From contig OZ257249.1 in the NCBI GenBank assembly GCA_965279565.1, forward strand, positions 1,302,001 through 1,366,000: a stretch of 64,000 nucleotides of DNA. Reading direction: 5' to 3'. Below are positions 1 through 9,286 of the stretch, piece after piece. Each line of letters opens with the position of its first letter. Positions within the stretch are counted from its first letter, which is position 1. A model generated the notes under the pieces. The model ran no database searches. It was not told the DNA's origin and saw only the letters and a list, made by a program, of their open reading frames with translations. The stretch is from Tagaea sp965279565 (GTDB lineage Bacteria; Pseudomonadota; Alphaproteobacteria; CACIAM-22H2). Both the position numbers and the translations under genes were made by a program.

Positions 1-2524
1 CGCGTTCCTGACCCAGGAGGGCAAGCCGCGCGCGGCCCTCGTCACGAAGCCCACGGCTGCGAAGAATCCAGGTCTGGCGGAGTTCCTGAAATCCGAACAG
101 GTGCGCTGCGAGGCGCTCGGCGAACGGCTTTCCGCGATCGAGACGGCGGCGCGTTCCTGCGCGCTGTTCCGGCTGGGCGCCGGGTTGCTGGCGCGCTACG
201 ACACGCTGAAACGCGGGCGCGCACTGCTCGACTACGACGACCTGATCCTGCGCGCCGTGTCGCTGCTGAAGGGAGCTGCTCCCTGGGTCCTCTACAAGCT
301 CGACGGCGGCATCGACCATGTACTGGTCGACGAGGCGCAGGACACGGCCCCCGAGCAGTGGGAAGCCGTCGGCGCCATCGTCGAGGAGTTCTTCGCCGGC
401 GAAGGTGCGCGCAGCCGCGTGCCGCCGCGCAGCGTGTTCGTCGTGGGCGACGAGAAACAGTCGATCTTCAGCTTCCAGGGTGCGGATCTCGAGGCGTTCG
501 AGCGCACACGCGAGAGTCTGCGCGCACGCGCGGCCGCCGCTTGGAAAGAGGTCCGCCTCGAAATCTCGTTCCGCTCCGGCCCCGTCGTCCTCGACATCGT
601 CGATGCGACCTTCGCGCGCGAAGCCGCAAGCGACGGCGTGGTCGGTGCGGGGCGCAAGCTGTCGCACCGCGCGAAGCGCCTGCAGGCCGGCGGCCGGGTC
701 GAGCTGTGGCTGCCGGAGATCCCCGAGGAACTGCCCGAACAGGAAGCTTGGGACGCGCCCGTCGACTACAGGTCGTCCTCGCACCCGTCCGAACGGCTGG
801 CCGTGCGCATCGCGGCCACGGTGAAAGGCTGGATCGGCGTCGAGGATCTGCACGCGCGCGGGCGCAAGGTGCGGGCGGGCGACGTGCTCGTGCTCGTGCG
901 CCGACGCAACCGCTTCTTCGAGGCGTGCGTGCGCGCGTTCAAGGATGCCGGCGTACCCGTCGCGGGTGCCGATCGCATGGTGCTTGCCGACCAGATCGCG
1001 GTGATGGACCTGCTGTCGCTCGCACGCTTCTGCCTGCTGCCGTCCGATGATCTGTCGCTCGCCGAGGTGCTGAAATCGCCGCTCTACGGCTTCGACGACG
1101 ACGATCTGTTCGCCCTCGCCTGGAAGCGGCCCGGCCCGCTGTGGCCAGCCTTGCGCGCGCGCGCGACCGAGAACGCGAAATGGCGTGCAGCGGTCGACGA
1201 GCTTTCCTCCCTGCTCGCGCGCGCGGACTTCGTCGCACCCTACGAGCTTTTCGCGCATCTGCTCGACGCGCGCGACGGGCGCCGGCGGATGCTCGCCCGG
1301 CTGGGCCCCGACGCCGCCGATCCGCTCGACGAATTCCTCGCCGCGTGCCTTTCGGCCGAACGGGCGGGTGCGCCTTCCCTGCAGGGATTCCTGCGCCATT
1401 TCGAAGGCGGGGCGGGCGAGATCAAGCGCGACATGGAGCAGGGCCGCGACGAGGTGCGCGTGATGACCGTGCACGGCGCCAAGGGGCTCGAGGCCGACAT
1501 CGTGTTCCTGCCCGACACGTGCGACGTGCCGCCGGCGCGCGGCGGCACCGTGTGGACCGAGCCGGCCGAAAGGCCCGGCGTGCCGCTCTGGCCGCCATCC
1601 GGCAAGTCGAAACACCCGGCCAGCGTTGCCGCACGCGATGCGCGTACGGCGCGCGAACAGGCGGAGTACCGGCGCCTTCTCTATGTCGCGGCCACGCGCG
1701 CGCGCGACCGGCTCTATGTCTGCGGCTGGTGCAAGGACGAGCCGACAGAGGGTTCGTGGTACGCGCATCTGGCCGGCGCCATCCGGGCGCATCCCAAGGC
1801 CATCGAGATCGACGCGCCCGACGGCAAGGTCTGGCGCATCGACGAGCCGGCCGGCGAAGCCGACGCGCGCGAAGCCGACGCGACGGCCGTCGCATCGGCC
1901 GGGACGCTGCCCGCATGGGCGACGGCGACGGCTGCGCCCGACGAACCGGTACCGCCGCGACCGCTCGCCCCGTCGCGTCCCGAGAACGAGCCGGCGGTGG
2001 CTTCGCCGCTGGGTGCAGGTGAAGGTTTCGCGTTCCTGCGCGGCAAGCTCATCCACCGCCTGCTGCAGTCGCTGCCGGACATGGAAGCCGCCGCCCGCCC
2101 GCAGGCCGCCCGCCGATTGCTGGCGCGTCCGGCCTATGGCCTCACGCCTGCGCAGATCGACGAGCTGGCGGGCGAAACGCTGGCCGTGCTCGATCATCCC
2201 GAATTCGTCGCCGCGTTCGAGGGGACCGGTCTTGCCGAGGCGGCGGTCGTGGCGCGGCTGGGCGGGCGCGCATTGTCGGGGCGGATCGACCGGCTCGTCG
2301 TGCGCGACGATGCGGTCTACGTGATCGACTACAAGACCAACCGCCCGCCGCCGGCGGATGTCGCGGGTGTGGCGCCTGTCTATCTGGCGCAGCTCGCGGC
2401 GTACCGCGCGGCACTCGCGCCGCTGTTCGAAGGACGGGCGATCCGCTGCGCGCTGTTGTGGACGCACGCACCGCGCCTGATGCCGATACCCACAGCATTG
2501 CTCGACGCGCACGCGCCTAACTGA
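1..2524 (+). CDS. addA: AddA, double-strand break repair helicase-nuclease (5' truncated by window)
   Basis: The reading frame is open from base 2, so the N-terminal part with Walker A lies outside the window. AddA is the UvrD-like helicase plus nuclease subunit of AddAB, the RecBCD counterpart that resects broken DNA ends. Visible superfamily-1 motifs in order are DEAQDT (motif II, from base 329), GDEKQSIFSFQGA (motif III), MTVHGAKGLEADIV (motif V, near base 1462) and YVAATRARDRLY (motif VI). A RecB-type nuclease domain closes the protein: LIHRLLQSLP, GRIDRL and VIDYKTNR, with the catalytic Asp-Tyr-Lys near base 2327. About 840 residues are visible, in keeping with a full length above 1100. 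The gene is followed by trxA, an order common in alphaproteobacteria. The partner addB is expected upstream but cannot be seen. Confidence 0.95.
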   Translation, partial: AFLTQEGKPRAALVTKPTAAKNPGLAEFLKSEQVRCEALGERLSAIETAARSCALFRLGAGLLARYDTLKRGRALLDYDDLILRAVSLLKGAAPWVLYKLDGGIDHVLVDEAQDTAPEQWEAVGAIVEEFFAGEGARSRVPPRSVFVVGDEKQSIFSFQGADLEAFERTRESLRARAAAAWKEVRLEISFRSGPVVLDIVDATFAREAASDGVVGAGRKLSHRAKRLQAGGRVELWLPEIPEELPEQEAWDAPVDYRSSSHPSERLAVRIAATVKGWIGVEDLHARGRKVRAGDVLVLVRRRNRFFEACVRAFKDAGVPVAGADRMVLADQIAVMDLLSLARFCLLPSDDLSLAEVLKSPLYGFDDDDLFALAWKRPGPLWPALRARATENAKWRAAVDELSSLLARADFVAPYELFAHLLDARDGRRRMLARLGPDAADPLDEFLAACLSAERAGAPSLQGFLRHFEGGAGEIKRDMEQGRDEVRVMTVHGAKGLEADIVFLPDTCDVPPARGGTVWTEPAERPGVPLWPPSGKSKHPASVAARDARTAREQAEYRRLLYVAATRARDRLYVCGWCKDEPTEGSWYAHLAGAIRAHPKAIEIDAPDGKVWRIDEPAGEADAREADATAVASAGTLPAWATATAAPDEPVPPRPLAPSRPENEPAVASPLGAGEGFAFLRGKLIHRLLQSLPDMEAAARPQAARRLLARPAYGLTPAQIDELAGETLAVLDHPEFVAAFEGTGLAEAAVVARLGGRALSGRIDRLVVRDDAVYVIDYKTNRPPPADVAGVAPVYLAQLAAYRAALAPLFEGRAIRCALLWTHAPRLMPIPTALLDAHAPN

Positions 2525-2562
2525 CTGATAACGCGCGACAGTTTCTTTCAGGTCGGTGCGCC

Positions 2563-2591
2563 TTGACCGCGCCCTTTGCGCTTCCTACCTT
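2563..2591 (+). promoter_or_regulatory. Possible promoter of trxA
   Basis: A good -35 box TTGACC (2563-2568) is followed after 17 bases by TACCTT (2586-2591), 38 bases before the trxA start. The -35 fits the alphaproteobacterial TTGAC consensus, but the -10 is weak. Position between addA and trxA makes it plausible. It was read by eye and not tested. Confidence 0.35.
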
Positions 2592-2629
2592 CTCGTATCT
2601 TCGATTCGCCGTTCATTCGCGAGGCTTCC

Positions 2630-2956
2630 ATGAGCGCCAACACGACCAAGGTTACCGATGCCAGCTTCCAGACCGACGTGCTCCAGTCGGCGTCCCCGGT
2701 GCTGGTGGATTTCTGGGCGGAATGGTGCGGCCCCTGCAAGCAGATCGCACCGGCACTCGACGAGCTCGCCGGCGACATGGCCGGCAAGCTGACCGTCGCC
2801 AAGATCAATATCGACGAGAATCCGATGACGCCGTCCAAGTACGGTGTGCGCGGCATTCCGACGCTGATGCTGTTCAAGGGCGGCGAAGTTGCCGCGACCA
2901 AGATCGGCTCGCTGCCCAAGAGCAAGCTGTACGAGTGGGTGCAGCAGAACGTCTGA
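2630..2956 (+). CDS. trxA: Thioredoxin TrxA
   Basis: This is a 108-residue cytoplasmic thioredoxin, the usual family length. It carries the redox motif WCGPC with cysteines at residues 33 and 36 and the cis-proline segment GIPTLMLF. It reduces protein disulfides with electrons from thioredoxin reductase. The ATG at 2630 was chosen because the encoded MSANTTKV start matches the normal thioredoxin N-terminus. An in-frame ATG at 2576 would add 18 residues not seen in the family. The gene sits 105 bases after addA and is followed by a strong hairpin terminator. Confidence 0.96.
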   Translation: MSANTTKVTDASFQTDVLQSASPVLVDFWAEWCGPCKQIAPALDELAGDMAGKLTVAKINIDENPMTPSKYGVRGIPTLMLFKGGEVAATKIGSLPKSKLYEWVQQNV

Positions 2957-2986
2957 TCCGCCGCGCGCCAGCGCCGGCGGTTCCGG

Positions 2987-3014
2987 AACCCCGGGCCTGA
3001 CGGCGCGGGGTTTT
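2987..3014 (+). terminator. Rho-independent terminator of trxA
   Basis: Arms AACCCCGGGCC (2987-2997) and GGCGCGGGGTT (3002-3012) pair around a TGAC loop with one mismatch, and are followed by a short T run to 3014. It lies 31 bases after the trxA stop codon. It also abuts the stop of the convergent glycosyltransferase gene, so it separates the two transcription units. Confidence 0.75.
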
Positions 3015-3020
3015 CGCTTT

Positions 3021-4268
3021 TCAGGCGAGCTGCGCGTCGAGCCAGGTCGCCAGACGCGCACCATAGTGCGCCCAGGTGAAATCCTCGGCGCGTGCGCGTG
3101 CGGCGACCGCCATGCGTGCGCGCAGGTCGCCATCGCGCGCGAGAAGACGCAACCGGTCGACAAGCGCATCGACGTCGCGCACCGGCACGACGAAGCCCTC
3201 GGTGCCGTCGCGCACGACCGAGCCGGTATTGGGCGTGCAGACGACCGGCAGGCCCGAGGCGAGCGCTTCGTAGCTCGCGAAGGCGGAGCCTTCGTGCAGC
3301 GACGGGTAGGCGAAGACGTCGGCCGTCTGGAACAGCCGGTGCACTTCGTGGAACGGCACGTGGCGCACGTGGCGGAACACGTCCGCGTAGGGTGCAAAGG
3401 CCGCCGGATCGCCGGCAAGCTTGCCCACGCAGACAAGCTCGAGCCCCGGGATGTCCGCGCGTCTGGCCGCTTCGAGCAGGTACTTGATTCCCTTGCGCTG
3501 GGTGAGCGCCCCCACGAACAGCACGCGGAATTTGCCGTCCGGATCGCGCGGCCGTTCGGGCGGGCGGAAACGGTCCGTATCGACGCCGTAGGGAAGCACG
3601 AAGATCCGCGCCGGATCGGCGCCGTTCGCGACCATCGTGTCGCGCACATATTCCGACGGCACGATGATGCGGTCGGCCTCGACCGCTTCGGTCGTGCATT
3701 GCGCCGTGACGCGCGCCGGCGGCAGCGGCAGCGTCTCGGCGAATTCGGGGGCAAGGCGCGCTTCCTCGGCGAACAGGTCGAGCCCGCTGCTTATATGCCC
3801 GATCACCTGGTTGAGGATCGCGAGGCCTCCGTAACTCTGCGTCGCGCGCTGGGCGAGCAGGGCGGAGCTGTCGTGGCCGATCGTGAAACGCGGCCGTTCG
3901 GCCAGCACGCGCTGGGCAAACTGTGCGTCGAACACGTCGTTGCGCCATGCGATGGCCGCCAGCTGCCGCTCGGCCGACAGTTTCAGGCGCGTCGAGGCGA
4001 CGTACATCAGTTCGGGCACGGGCTGGAACGACACGCGCGCCGGATCGACGCCGGGATGCGAACGGCGCTTCAGTTCGCGCTCGACGCGCGCGCGGATCGC
4101 CGGGGGCAGCAGCCCCGTCAGTGCGGGAAGCAGTCCGCGACCGGTCCAGAACAGGCCTGTCTCGAACGCGGCGTCGTAGCCGGCCTTCTGGAGTGCGGCG
4201 ACGAGCTGGTAGGCCAGATGGTTCGAGCCGGGATGGCCGATCAGGCCGCGTATGCCGGCGCGCTTCAT
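3021..4268 (-). CDS. Glycosyltransferase, GT4 family
   Basis: The 415-residue protein transfers a sugar from a nucleotide donor to a growing glycan. Evidence is the C-terminal GT-B half with VLFVGALTQRKG, and the donor-binding EGSAFASYEALASG containing the E-x7-E signature, followed by GLPVVCTP. The N-terminal acceptor half begins LIGHPGSNHLAYQLVAAL. The start at 4268 shares the ATGA with the stop of the upstream flippase gene, so translation is probably coupled. It is the last gene of the minus-strand polysaccharide operon. Donor and acceptor sugars cannot be told from sequence. Confidence 0.88.
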   Translation of the reverse strand: MKRAGIRGLIGHPGSNHLAYQLVAALQKAGYDAAFETGLFWTGRGLLPALTGLLPPAIRARVERELKRRSHPGVDPARVSFQPVPELMYVASTRLKLSAERQLAAIAWRNDVFDAQFAQRVLAERPRFTIGHDSSALLAQRATQSYGGLAILNQVIGHISSGLDLFAEEARLAPEFAETLPLPPARVTAQCTTEAVEADRIIVPSEYVRDTMVANGADPARIFVLPYGVDTDRFRPPERPRDPDGKFRVLFVGALTQRKGIKYLLEAARRADIPGLELVCVGKLAGDPAAFAPYADVFRHVRHVPFHEVHRLFQTADVFAYPSLHEGSAFASYEALASGLPVVCTPNTGSVVRDGTEGFVVPVRDVDALVDRLRLLARDGDLRARMAVAARARAEDFTWAHYGARLATWLDAQLA

Positions 4269-5554
4269 CGCCAGACCCGCGACGTCAGCCGCCGGACATG
4301 CGCGAAATCCTCCGCTGTCGGGCGGAACAGCGGCAGCACGGGTGCACCGATCTGGCGGTTGAGCGACGCGGCCATCGCGGCGAGTGCCACGACGTTCGCG
4401 ACGACCAGCGCCCAGGCCGCCCCGTAGATCCCCAATACGGGCAGCAGACCGTAGAGCGACAGGGCGGCGGCGATCAGGCCCGCGGCCTCGGCCCAACCGA
4501 TCGCGAGCGAACGGTCGAACGCGTTGAGGGCCTGGATGAACATCAGCTTCGCCGCGAAGAACGGCAGGCCGAGCAGCATGATCTGGCAGATCGTGGCGCT
4601 GCTGTCGAAAAGGCGGCCGAAGATCAGCGGCACGAGATATTCGGCAAGGACCGCAAGGCCCGCGGCACTCGCGATCGACAGCGCCATCGCGAGTCGCAGA
4701 TAGGTGCCGAAGATGCGCAGCTTCTCTTCCGCCGTCGGCGCCTGGCTGATCTTCGGGAAGGCGACACCCGCGACCGTGTTGACGAGGATCATCGGCCCGT
4801 TGGCGACGGTCAGCGCCACAACATAGAGCCCCATGTCGCTCGAAGTCAGCCACAGCGACACGGCCATCTGGTCGACGCGCTGGCGCAGGGTGTTGACCAT
4901 CTCGCCAACATGGACGCGCGCGCCGTAGAAGACGAGCCCCTTGGCCGCCTGCAGGTCCGGCTTCCAGCCGACCCAGCCCTTGCGCGCCAGCCAGACGAGC
5001 CCGACGATGGCCGACACGAGCGTGCCGGCGATGTACGCGATGGCAAAGGTCTCGACGCTGCTGTGGCCGGCGACATAGAAGCCGACGATGAAGCCGAGAT
5101 ACCCGAGGCCCACGAGTGCGCGCACCACGTTCCACGCGACGATGTCGAGATGGCCCTGAAACATCGTCGCGACGAACAGCGAGAACAAATAGACCGGCAC
5201 GAACGCAGCCAGATACCAGAATTCGACGAGCTTGACGGTCGCGGAGTCCTGCGCGATGGCGTAGGGCAGGACGACGAGCCCGATCGTGACGATCGCGACC
5301 GAGAGAGCCAGCCCGATCCACATGACCGTAGCGAACAGAACCTTCGGGCTCGCCGCGCGCGTGGCAGCGCGATACATGAGCGCGTCGGACATCGCGAGGA
5401 TGCCGAACTCGATCAGCAGGCCCGGCCACAGCATGATCTCGGCAAGCTCGCCGCGCCCTTCGGGCAGCAGCAGGCGCGCGGCGAGCAGGCCCGTCACGAT
5501 GTTGACGATCTGGATCAGGATCGTCGTGACGAACGAGATCGACATGTCTTTCAT
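4265..5554 (-). CDS. Polysaccharide flippase, Wzx/MATE-like membrane protein
   Basis: The 429-residue protein is almost entirely hydrophobic helices, about twelve by eye, beginning ISFVTTILIQIVNIVTGLLA. This pattern and the conserved start (loss of a signal peptide, immediate helix, then LLLPEGRGELAEI) fit the MOP superfamily flippases that move lipid-linked glycan units across the inner membrane. It overlaps its neighbours by ATGA at both ends (4265-4268 and 5551-5554), placing it firmly in the glycosyltransferase operon. No Wzy polymerase or Wzz chain-length regulator is visible in the window, so the polymer assembly route is incomplete here. Confidence 0.85.
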   Translation of the reverse strand: MKDMSISFVTTILIQIVNIVTGLLAARLLLPEGRGELAEIMLWPGLLIEFGILAMSDALMYRAATRAASPKVLFATVMWIGLALSVAIVTIGLVVLPYAIAQDSATVKLVEFWYLAAFVPVYLFSLFVATMFQGHLDIVAWNVVRALVGLGYLGFIVGFYVAGHSSVETFAIAYIAGTLVSAIVGLVWLARKGWVGWKPDLQAAKGLVFYGARVHVGEMVNTLRQRVDQMAVSLWLTSSDMGLYVVALTVANGPMILVNTVAGVAFPKISQAPTAEEKLRIFGTYLRLAMALSIASAAGLAVLAEYLVPLIFGRLFDSSATICQIMLLGLPFFAAKLMFIQALNAFDRSLAIGWAEAAGLIAAALSLYGLLPVLGIYGAAWALVVANVVALAAMAASLNRQIGAPVLPLFRPTAEDFAHVRRLTSRVWR

Positions 5555-6786
5555 GGCGCGATCCGCCCCGGACACACGGCGGCGAGGGCCGCGCGCAGTC
5601 CCGCGACGTCCTCGCGGTAGCTCCATGTCCCGACGATCTCGGCAGAACGGCGGCCCATCGCGGCAAGGCGGGATTCGTCGCGCAGCACGTCGGCGAGTGC
5701 CCGGGCAAGGTCGGCGACGTCGTCGGTCCGGAAGATGGCGCCGTTCTCGCCCGGTTTCGCGAGATCGGGGGCCGCCCCGATGCTGTCCGAGCAGATCACG
5801 GCCTTGCCGGCGCACATCACCTCGTTGACGACGAGGCCCCAGGCCTCCTGCCCCGAGGGCAGCACGAACAGGTCCGCGAGGTCGTAGCAGGGCGGCAGTT
5901 CGTTCTGCTTCTTGAAGCCGAGGAAGCGCACGGCGTCGGCGCCAAGCTTCGCGGCGGCCGCTTCCAGCTCGCCGCGCTGCGGGCCGTCGCCGACGAAGAC
6001 GAGGACGGGGTCGCGCATCGCCGGATCGGCGTGGATGCGCGCGAAGGCGTCGAGCAGCAGGCCAGGGCGCTTGCGTTCGATGAGCTTGGCGCAGAACAGC
6101 ACGACCGGCCGCCCCGGCGCGATGCCCAGTTCGCGCTTGAACGCGTCGCGCCGCACGGATGCCGCACGCGCCTGGTCGGCGAAGCGGTCGTTGTCGACCG
6201 CATAGGGCACGTGGAAGATCCGCCCGGCCGGCACGCCGTAATCCAGATAGTACTGCCGGTTCAGCGTGCCGATCGCGAGATAGGCGTCCACGCCCAGCTT
6301 CAGCGCTTCGAAGAACGCGCGCTTGGCGAAGCGCTTGGCGGGCGAGCGCACGGCCGAGATCGGCGTTGCCTCGTCGCGGATCATCACCTTGATGCCGCGC
6401 TTCTTCGCCGACAGGATCGCCGCCCAGTGGCTGAAATGCGCGTAGCCGTGGATCCACAGCGCGTCGAACTTTCCCTCGTCGAGGGCGCGCGCGAAGCCCG
6501 TCGACAGCGGCCGCCACAGCGTCAGCGGCTCGATGATGCCGGCCGGCGGCTGCGGGTCGAGGCGCGCGAGCGTGCGGTGCGCGTAGCCTTCGACGAGCGG
6601 CACGTCCCAGATGATCTGCTGGCCGAAATCGCCGGCGACGAACGGACGTGTCGTAAAGTCGGTACCGAAGAAGGCCTTGAAGTCGATGTCGGGCTGGCTC
6701 GCCACCATGCGCAGCAGCGGCGCCTGGTAGGGGATCGGATGCGTGACGAGATAGGCGAGGCGGAGCTTGTCCATGGCCGGGCTCAT
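5551..6786 (-). CDS. Glycosyltransferase, GT4 family
   Basis: The 411-residue GT-B enzyme starts with LAYLVTHPIPYQAPLLR, a typical acceptor-domain start. Its donor domain reads VVLFCAKLIERKRPGLLL, then VLPSGQEAWGLVVNEVM with the E-x7-E motif, then AGKAVICSD. The start at 6786 is preferred because it overlaps the asnB stop as ATGA; an in-frame ATG at 6774 (MDKLRLAYL) is an alternative. It is translationally coupled on both sides. Substrate unknown. Confidence 0.87.
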   Translation of the reverse strand: MSPAMDKLRLAYLVTHPIPYQAPLLRMVASQPDIDFKAFFGTDFTTRPFVAGDFGQQIIWDVPLVEGYAHRTLARLDPQPPAGIIEPLTLWRPLSTGFARALDEGKFDALWIHGYAHFSHWAAILSAKKRGIKVMIRDEATPISAVRSPAKRFAKRAFFEALKLGVDAYLAIGTLNRQYYLDYGVPAGRIFHVPYAVDNDRFADQARAASVRRDAFKRELGIAPGRPVVLFCAKLIERKRPGLLLDAFARIHADPAMRDPVLVFVGDGPQRGELEAAAAKLGADAVRFLGFKKQNELPPCYDLADLFVLPSGQEAWGLVVNEVMCAGKAVICSDSIGAAPDLAKPGENGAIFRTDDVADLARALADVLRDESRLAAMGRRSAEIVGTWSYREDVAGLRAALAAVCPGRIAP

Positions 6787-8543
6787 GCCGCGTCCGTGAA
6801 GGCGCGGTAGACCTGCCGCGACCAGCCGCGCAGGCCGCGCAAGGCGGCATCGGGATGCGCTTCGCCCATCAGCCATTCGCGCACCGGCACGACGAAGCCG
6901 GTCTTCGGCCGGTCGACCAGCTCGCGGGGAAGCGGCGGGTGCGGCGTGGCGGCCAGCGCGCGCTTGCCGGGTGCGCCCAGCGAGGCGAGTGCCCCCGCAA
7001 GGAACACCGGATCGACGAACGGCACGCGGATCTCGATTGAATGGGCCATGCCCGCCCAGTCGCCATCGCGCAGCAACCGGTCGCGCATGTAGTTCGCGAT
7101 CTCGAGCGCCGACACTTTCAGCCTGTCGCTGGGTACATGCTTGAGCCCGCGGTCGAGCGTGTCGGGATAGCCGAGCGTGGCGAGCCCTTCCTCGGCCATC
7201 GCGCGCGGCAGCAGCCCGGCGATCTCCCACGGCATGTGCAGCGCGCGTCGCAGCAGGTAGGCGCCCGGATAGGTCGATCCGTACTCGAGCAGGCCCGCGT
7301 ATTTCGGCGACGTGAGGCTGCCGATCCAGTCTTGCGTCGCCGCGCGGAACAGCGGCCCGAGGAACGCGAAGGGGGCGGTCCGGCGCACGAGTGCGGGGAT
7401 CTGCGCGAAGCCGGGATAGCCCGCGAAGATCTCGTCGCCGCCGAGACCGGACAGCGCCACCTTGAGGCCCACGCGCTTGGCCGCGCGCGCGACGAAATAG
7501 GTGTTGATGCCGTCGACGGTCGGCTGGTCCATCGCGGCGAACAGCGCCTCGCGCTCGGCGGCGAACTCGGCCTGCCCGATCCACAGCGTGTGCTGGCGCG
7601 TGCCGCGCGCGCGCGCGAAGGCCTCGGCCAGCGCCGTCTCGTCGTTCGCCGTCCCGCGATAGGCGTCGAAGCCGAGCGTGACGGTGTCGAGCCGGCCCGC
7701 GTCGTTCTCCGCCGCGATCCCGGCAAGCACGGTCGAATCGATCCCGGCCGACAGGAACACGCCGACCGGCACGTCGGCGATCATGTGGTGGGCGACCGTG
7801 TCGCGCACGGCATCGCGCAGGCTGGGTGCCGGCGAAGCGGGTGCCGCGAGTGCGGCGCAGAGGTCGAAGAAGGGGACGGGCTTTCCCGCACCCTTCGCGT
7901 CGACCCACATCGACGTGCCCGCGGGCAACGCGGAGATGCCGCGATAGAGCGTGTGCGGATCGGGCACGTGGCCCCACAGGAAGAAGCCCGCATGGCCGGC
8001 CGGGTCGGGGCGCGTGTCGGGCCGGTCGGCCGCCAGCAGCGCCTTCACCTGGCTTGCGAAGCGCAGCGTGGCGCCATCATCGGCAAGGTACATCGGCTTG
8101 ATGCCGAACGGATCGCGCGCCAGGAACATGCCGCCCTTGGCCGGATCGTGGATCGCGAAAGCGTACATGCCGCGCAGGTGGCGCAGCATGCCCATCCCTT
8201 CGCGCGCGTAGAGATGCAGCAGAATCTCGGTGTCCGACGTCGTCTCGAAGACGGCGCCTTCGCGCGCCAGGCGCTCGCGCAGGGTCTTGTAGTTGAAGAT
8301 CTCGCCGTTGAAGACGATGCGGATGTCGGTGCCGGCAAGCCGCATGGGCTGGTCGGCGAGGCTGCGCAAATCGACGATGGCAAGCCGCCGGTGGCCGAAG
8401 GCCAGACGCCCGTCGGCGGAGAAATACTCGCCCGTCCCGTCGGGGCCACGCGCGGCCATCGCGTCGCGCATCGCGCGCAGCTCGCCCTCGCGCAAGGGCG
8501 GCGCGCCGGCGGCGTAGGCGAAGGCGCCGGCGATGCCGCACAT
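6783..8543 (-). CDS. asnB: Glutamine-dependent asparagine synthase-like amidotransferase
   Basis: The 586-residue protein has an N-terminal class II glutaminase domain with nucleophile Cys2 (MCGIAGAF), ARGPDGTGEY and FNGEIFNY. The synthetase domain carries the pyrophosphatase loop as SAGIDS (residues 265-270) and SGLGGDEIFAGYPGF. AsnB makes asparagine from aspartate, ATP and glutamine. Homologues inside polysaccharide loci are thought to amidate uronic acids or other carboxyl groups, and the location between glycosyltransferases favours that role here. That role is inference. The gene is one base from the upstream methyltransferase stop and overlaps the next gene by four bases. Confidence 0.88.
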   Translation of the reverse strand: MCGIAGAFAYAAGAPPLREGELRAMRDAMAARGPDGTGEYFSADGRLAFGHRRLAIVDLRSLADQPMRLAGTDIRIVFNGEIFNYKTLRERLAREGAVFETTSDTEILLHLYAREGMGMLRHLRGMYAFAIHDPAKGGMFLARDPFGIKPMYLADDGATLRFASQVKALLAADRPDTRPDPAGHAGFFLWGHVPDPHTLYRGISALPAGTSMWVDAKGAGKPVPFFDLCAALAAPASPAPSLRDAVRDTVAHHMIADVPVGVFLSAGIDSTVLAGIAAENDAGRLDTVTLGFDAYRGTANDETALAEAFARARGTRQHTLWIGQAEFAAEREALFAAMDQPTVDGINTYFVARAAKRVGLKVALSGLGGDEIFAGYPGFAQIPALVRRTAPFAFLGPLFRAATQDWIGSLTSPKYAGLLEYGSTYPGAYLLRRALHMPWEIAGLLPRAMAEEGLATLGYPDTLDRGLKHVPSDRLKVSALEIANYMRDRLLRDGDWAGMAHSIEIRVPFVDPVFLAGALASLGAPGKRALAATPHPPLPRELVDRPKTGFVVPVREWLMGEAHPDAALRGLRGWSRQVYRAFTDAA

Positions 8544-8544
8544 G

Positions 8545-9279
8545 CTATTTCACCGCCACCGCGAAGAGGTTCTGCGTCAGCACGTCGTGCCGGCGCGAAC
8601 CGGTCTCGACCGCGAGATAGAAGCGCAGCGTGGCGCGGATCGCGCGCCACAGGATCGCGCGCACGAGGCTGGCCGCCCCGTGCACGGCCGGCGGATCCTC
8701 GAAGCAGTCGACCTTTACCCAGCCCGAGGCGAGGAAGAGCTGCGCGAGGCTCTCCGGCGTGAACGCGACCTCGTGTGTGAAGTCCGAATAGATCATCAGC
8801 GTGCCGAAGGGCGAAGCGCCGTTGGGCACGTGCAGGATGAGCCGGCCGCCCTTCTTGAGGACGCGCGCGATCGCGTCGATCGCGTCGATCACCTCGTCGC
8901 GCGTCAGATGCTCGAGCACGTCGAACAGGATGACGGCGTCGTAGCTCGCGTCCGGTGCGGCGGCGAGGGCTTCCATGAGCTGCCCTTCGCGGATGCCTTC
9001 GATGCCGAGCCGGCGGGCGGCGGCGATCTGGGCGGGCGAACCGTCCACACCCTCGATGTTCGCGTAGCCGAGCTTGCGCGCGAAATGCAGCAACGCGCCG
9101 TGCCCGCAGCCAAGTTCCAGGATCCGCGCGTTGCGGTCGGCCGGGAAATGCGCGCGCACCAGCCGCGTGAGATGCGCTTCGCGCGGGGCAAGCCCGTCGA
9201 GCGTTTCGGGCGCGAGCGGCGCGCAGGTCGCCGCCGTGTAGTTGGCGTAGATGCGTTCGCGGAAGCGGTTGCCGGTCAT
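8545..9279 (-). CDS. SAM-dependent methyltransferase (class I)
   Basis: The 244-residue protein has SAM motif I ILELGCGHGALLHFAR, then NIEGVDGSPAQIAAA and a VILFDVLEHL motif, the classical class I Rossmann methyltransferase order. The start at MTGNRFRERIY (9279) was chosen because upstream codons in frame belong to the neighbouring glycosyltransferase in another frame. It is a sister of the gene at 10458-11204: both share HFPADR, LGCGHGA and the NIEGVD-SP-Q block. It probably methylates a sugar or lipid-linked glycan, as judged only by neighbours. Confidence 0.86.
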   Translation of the reverse strand: MTGNRFRERIYANYTAATCAPLAPETLDGLAPREAHLTRLVRAHFPADRNARILELGCGHGALLHFARKLGYANIEGVDGSPAQIAAARRLGIEGIREGQLMEALAAAPDASYDAVILFDVLEHLTRDEVIDAIDAIARVLKKGGRLILHVPNGASPFGTLMIYSDFTHEVAFTPESLAQLFLASGWVKVDCFEDPPAVHGAASLVRAILWRAIRATLRFYLAVETGSRRHDVLTQNLFAVAVK

Positions 9280-9286
9280 GTCCGCC

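Noticed and set aside
3021..5708. A long minus-strand frame appearing to fuse a glycosyltransferase with an upstream 480-residue region
   Set aside because: The upstream half is an out-of-frame reading of the flippase gene. The real glycosyltransferase starts at 4268 with an ATGA overlap.
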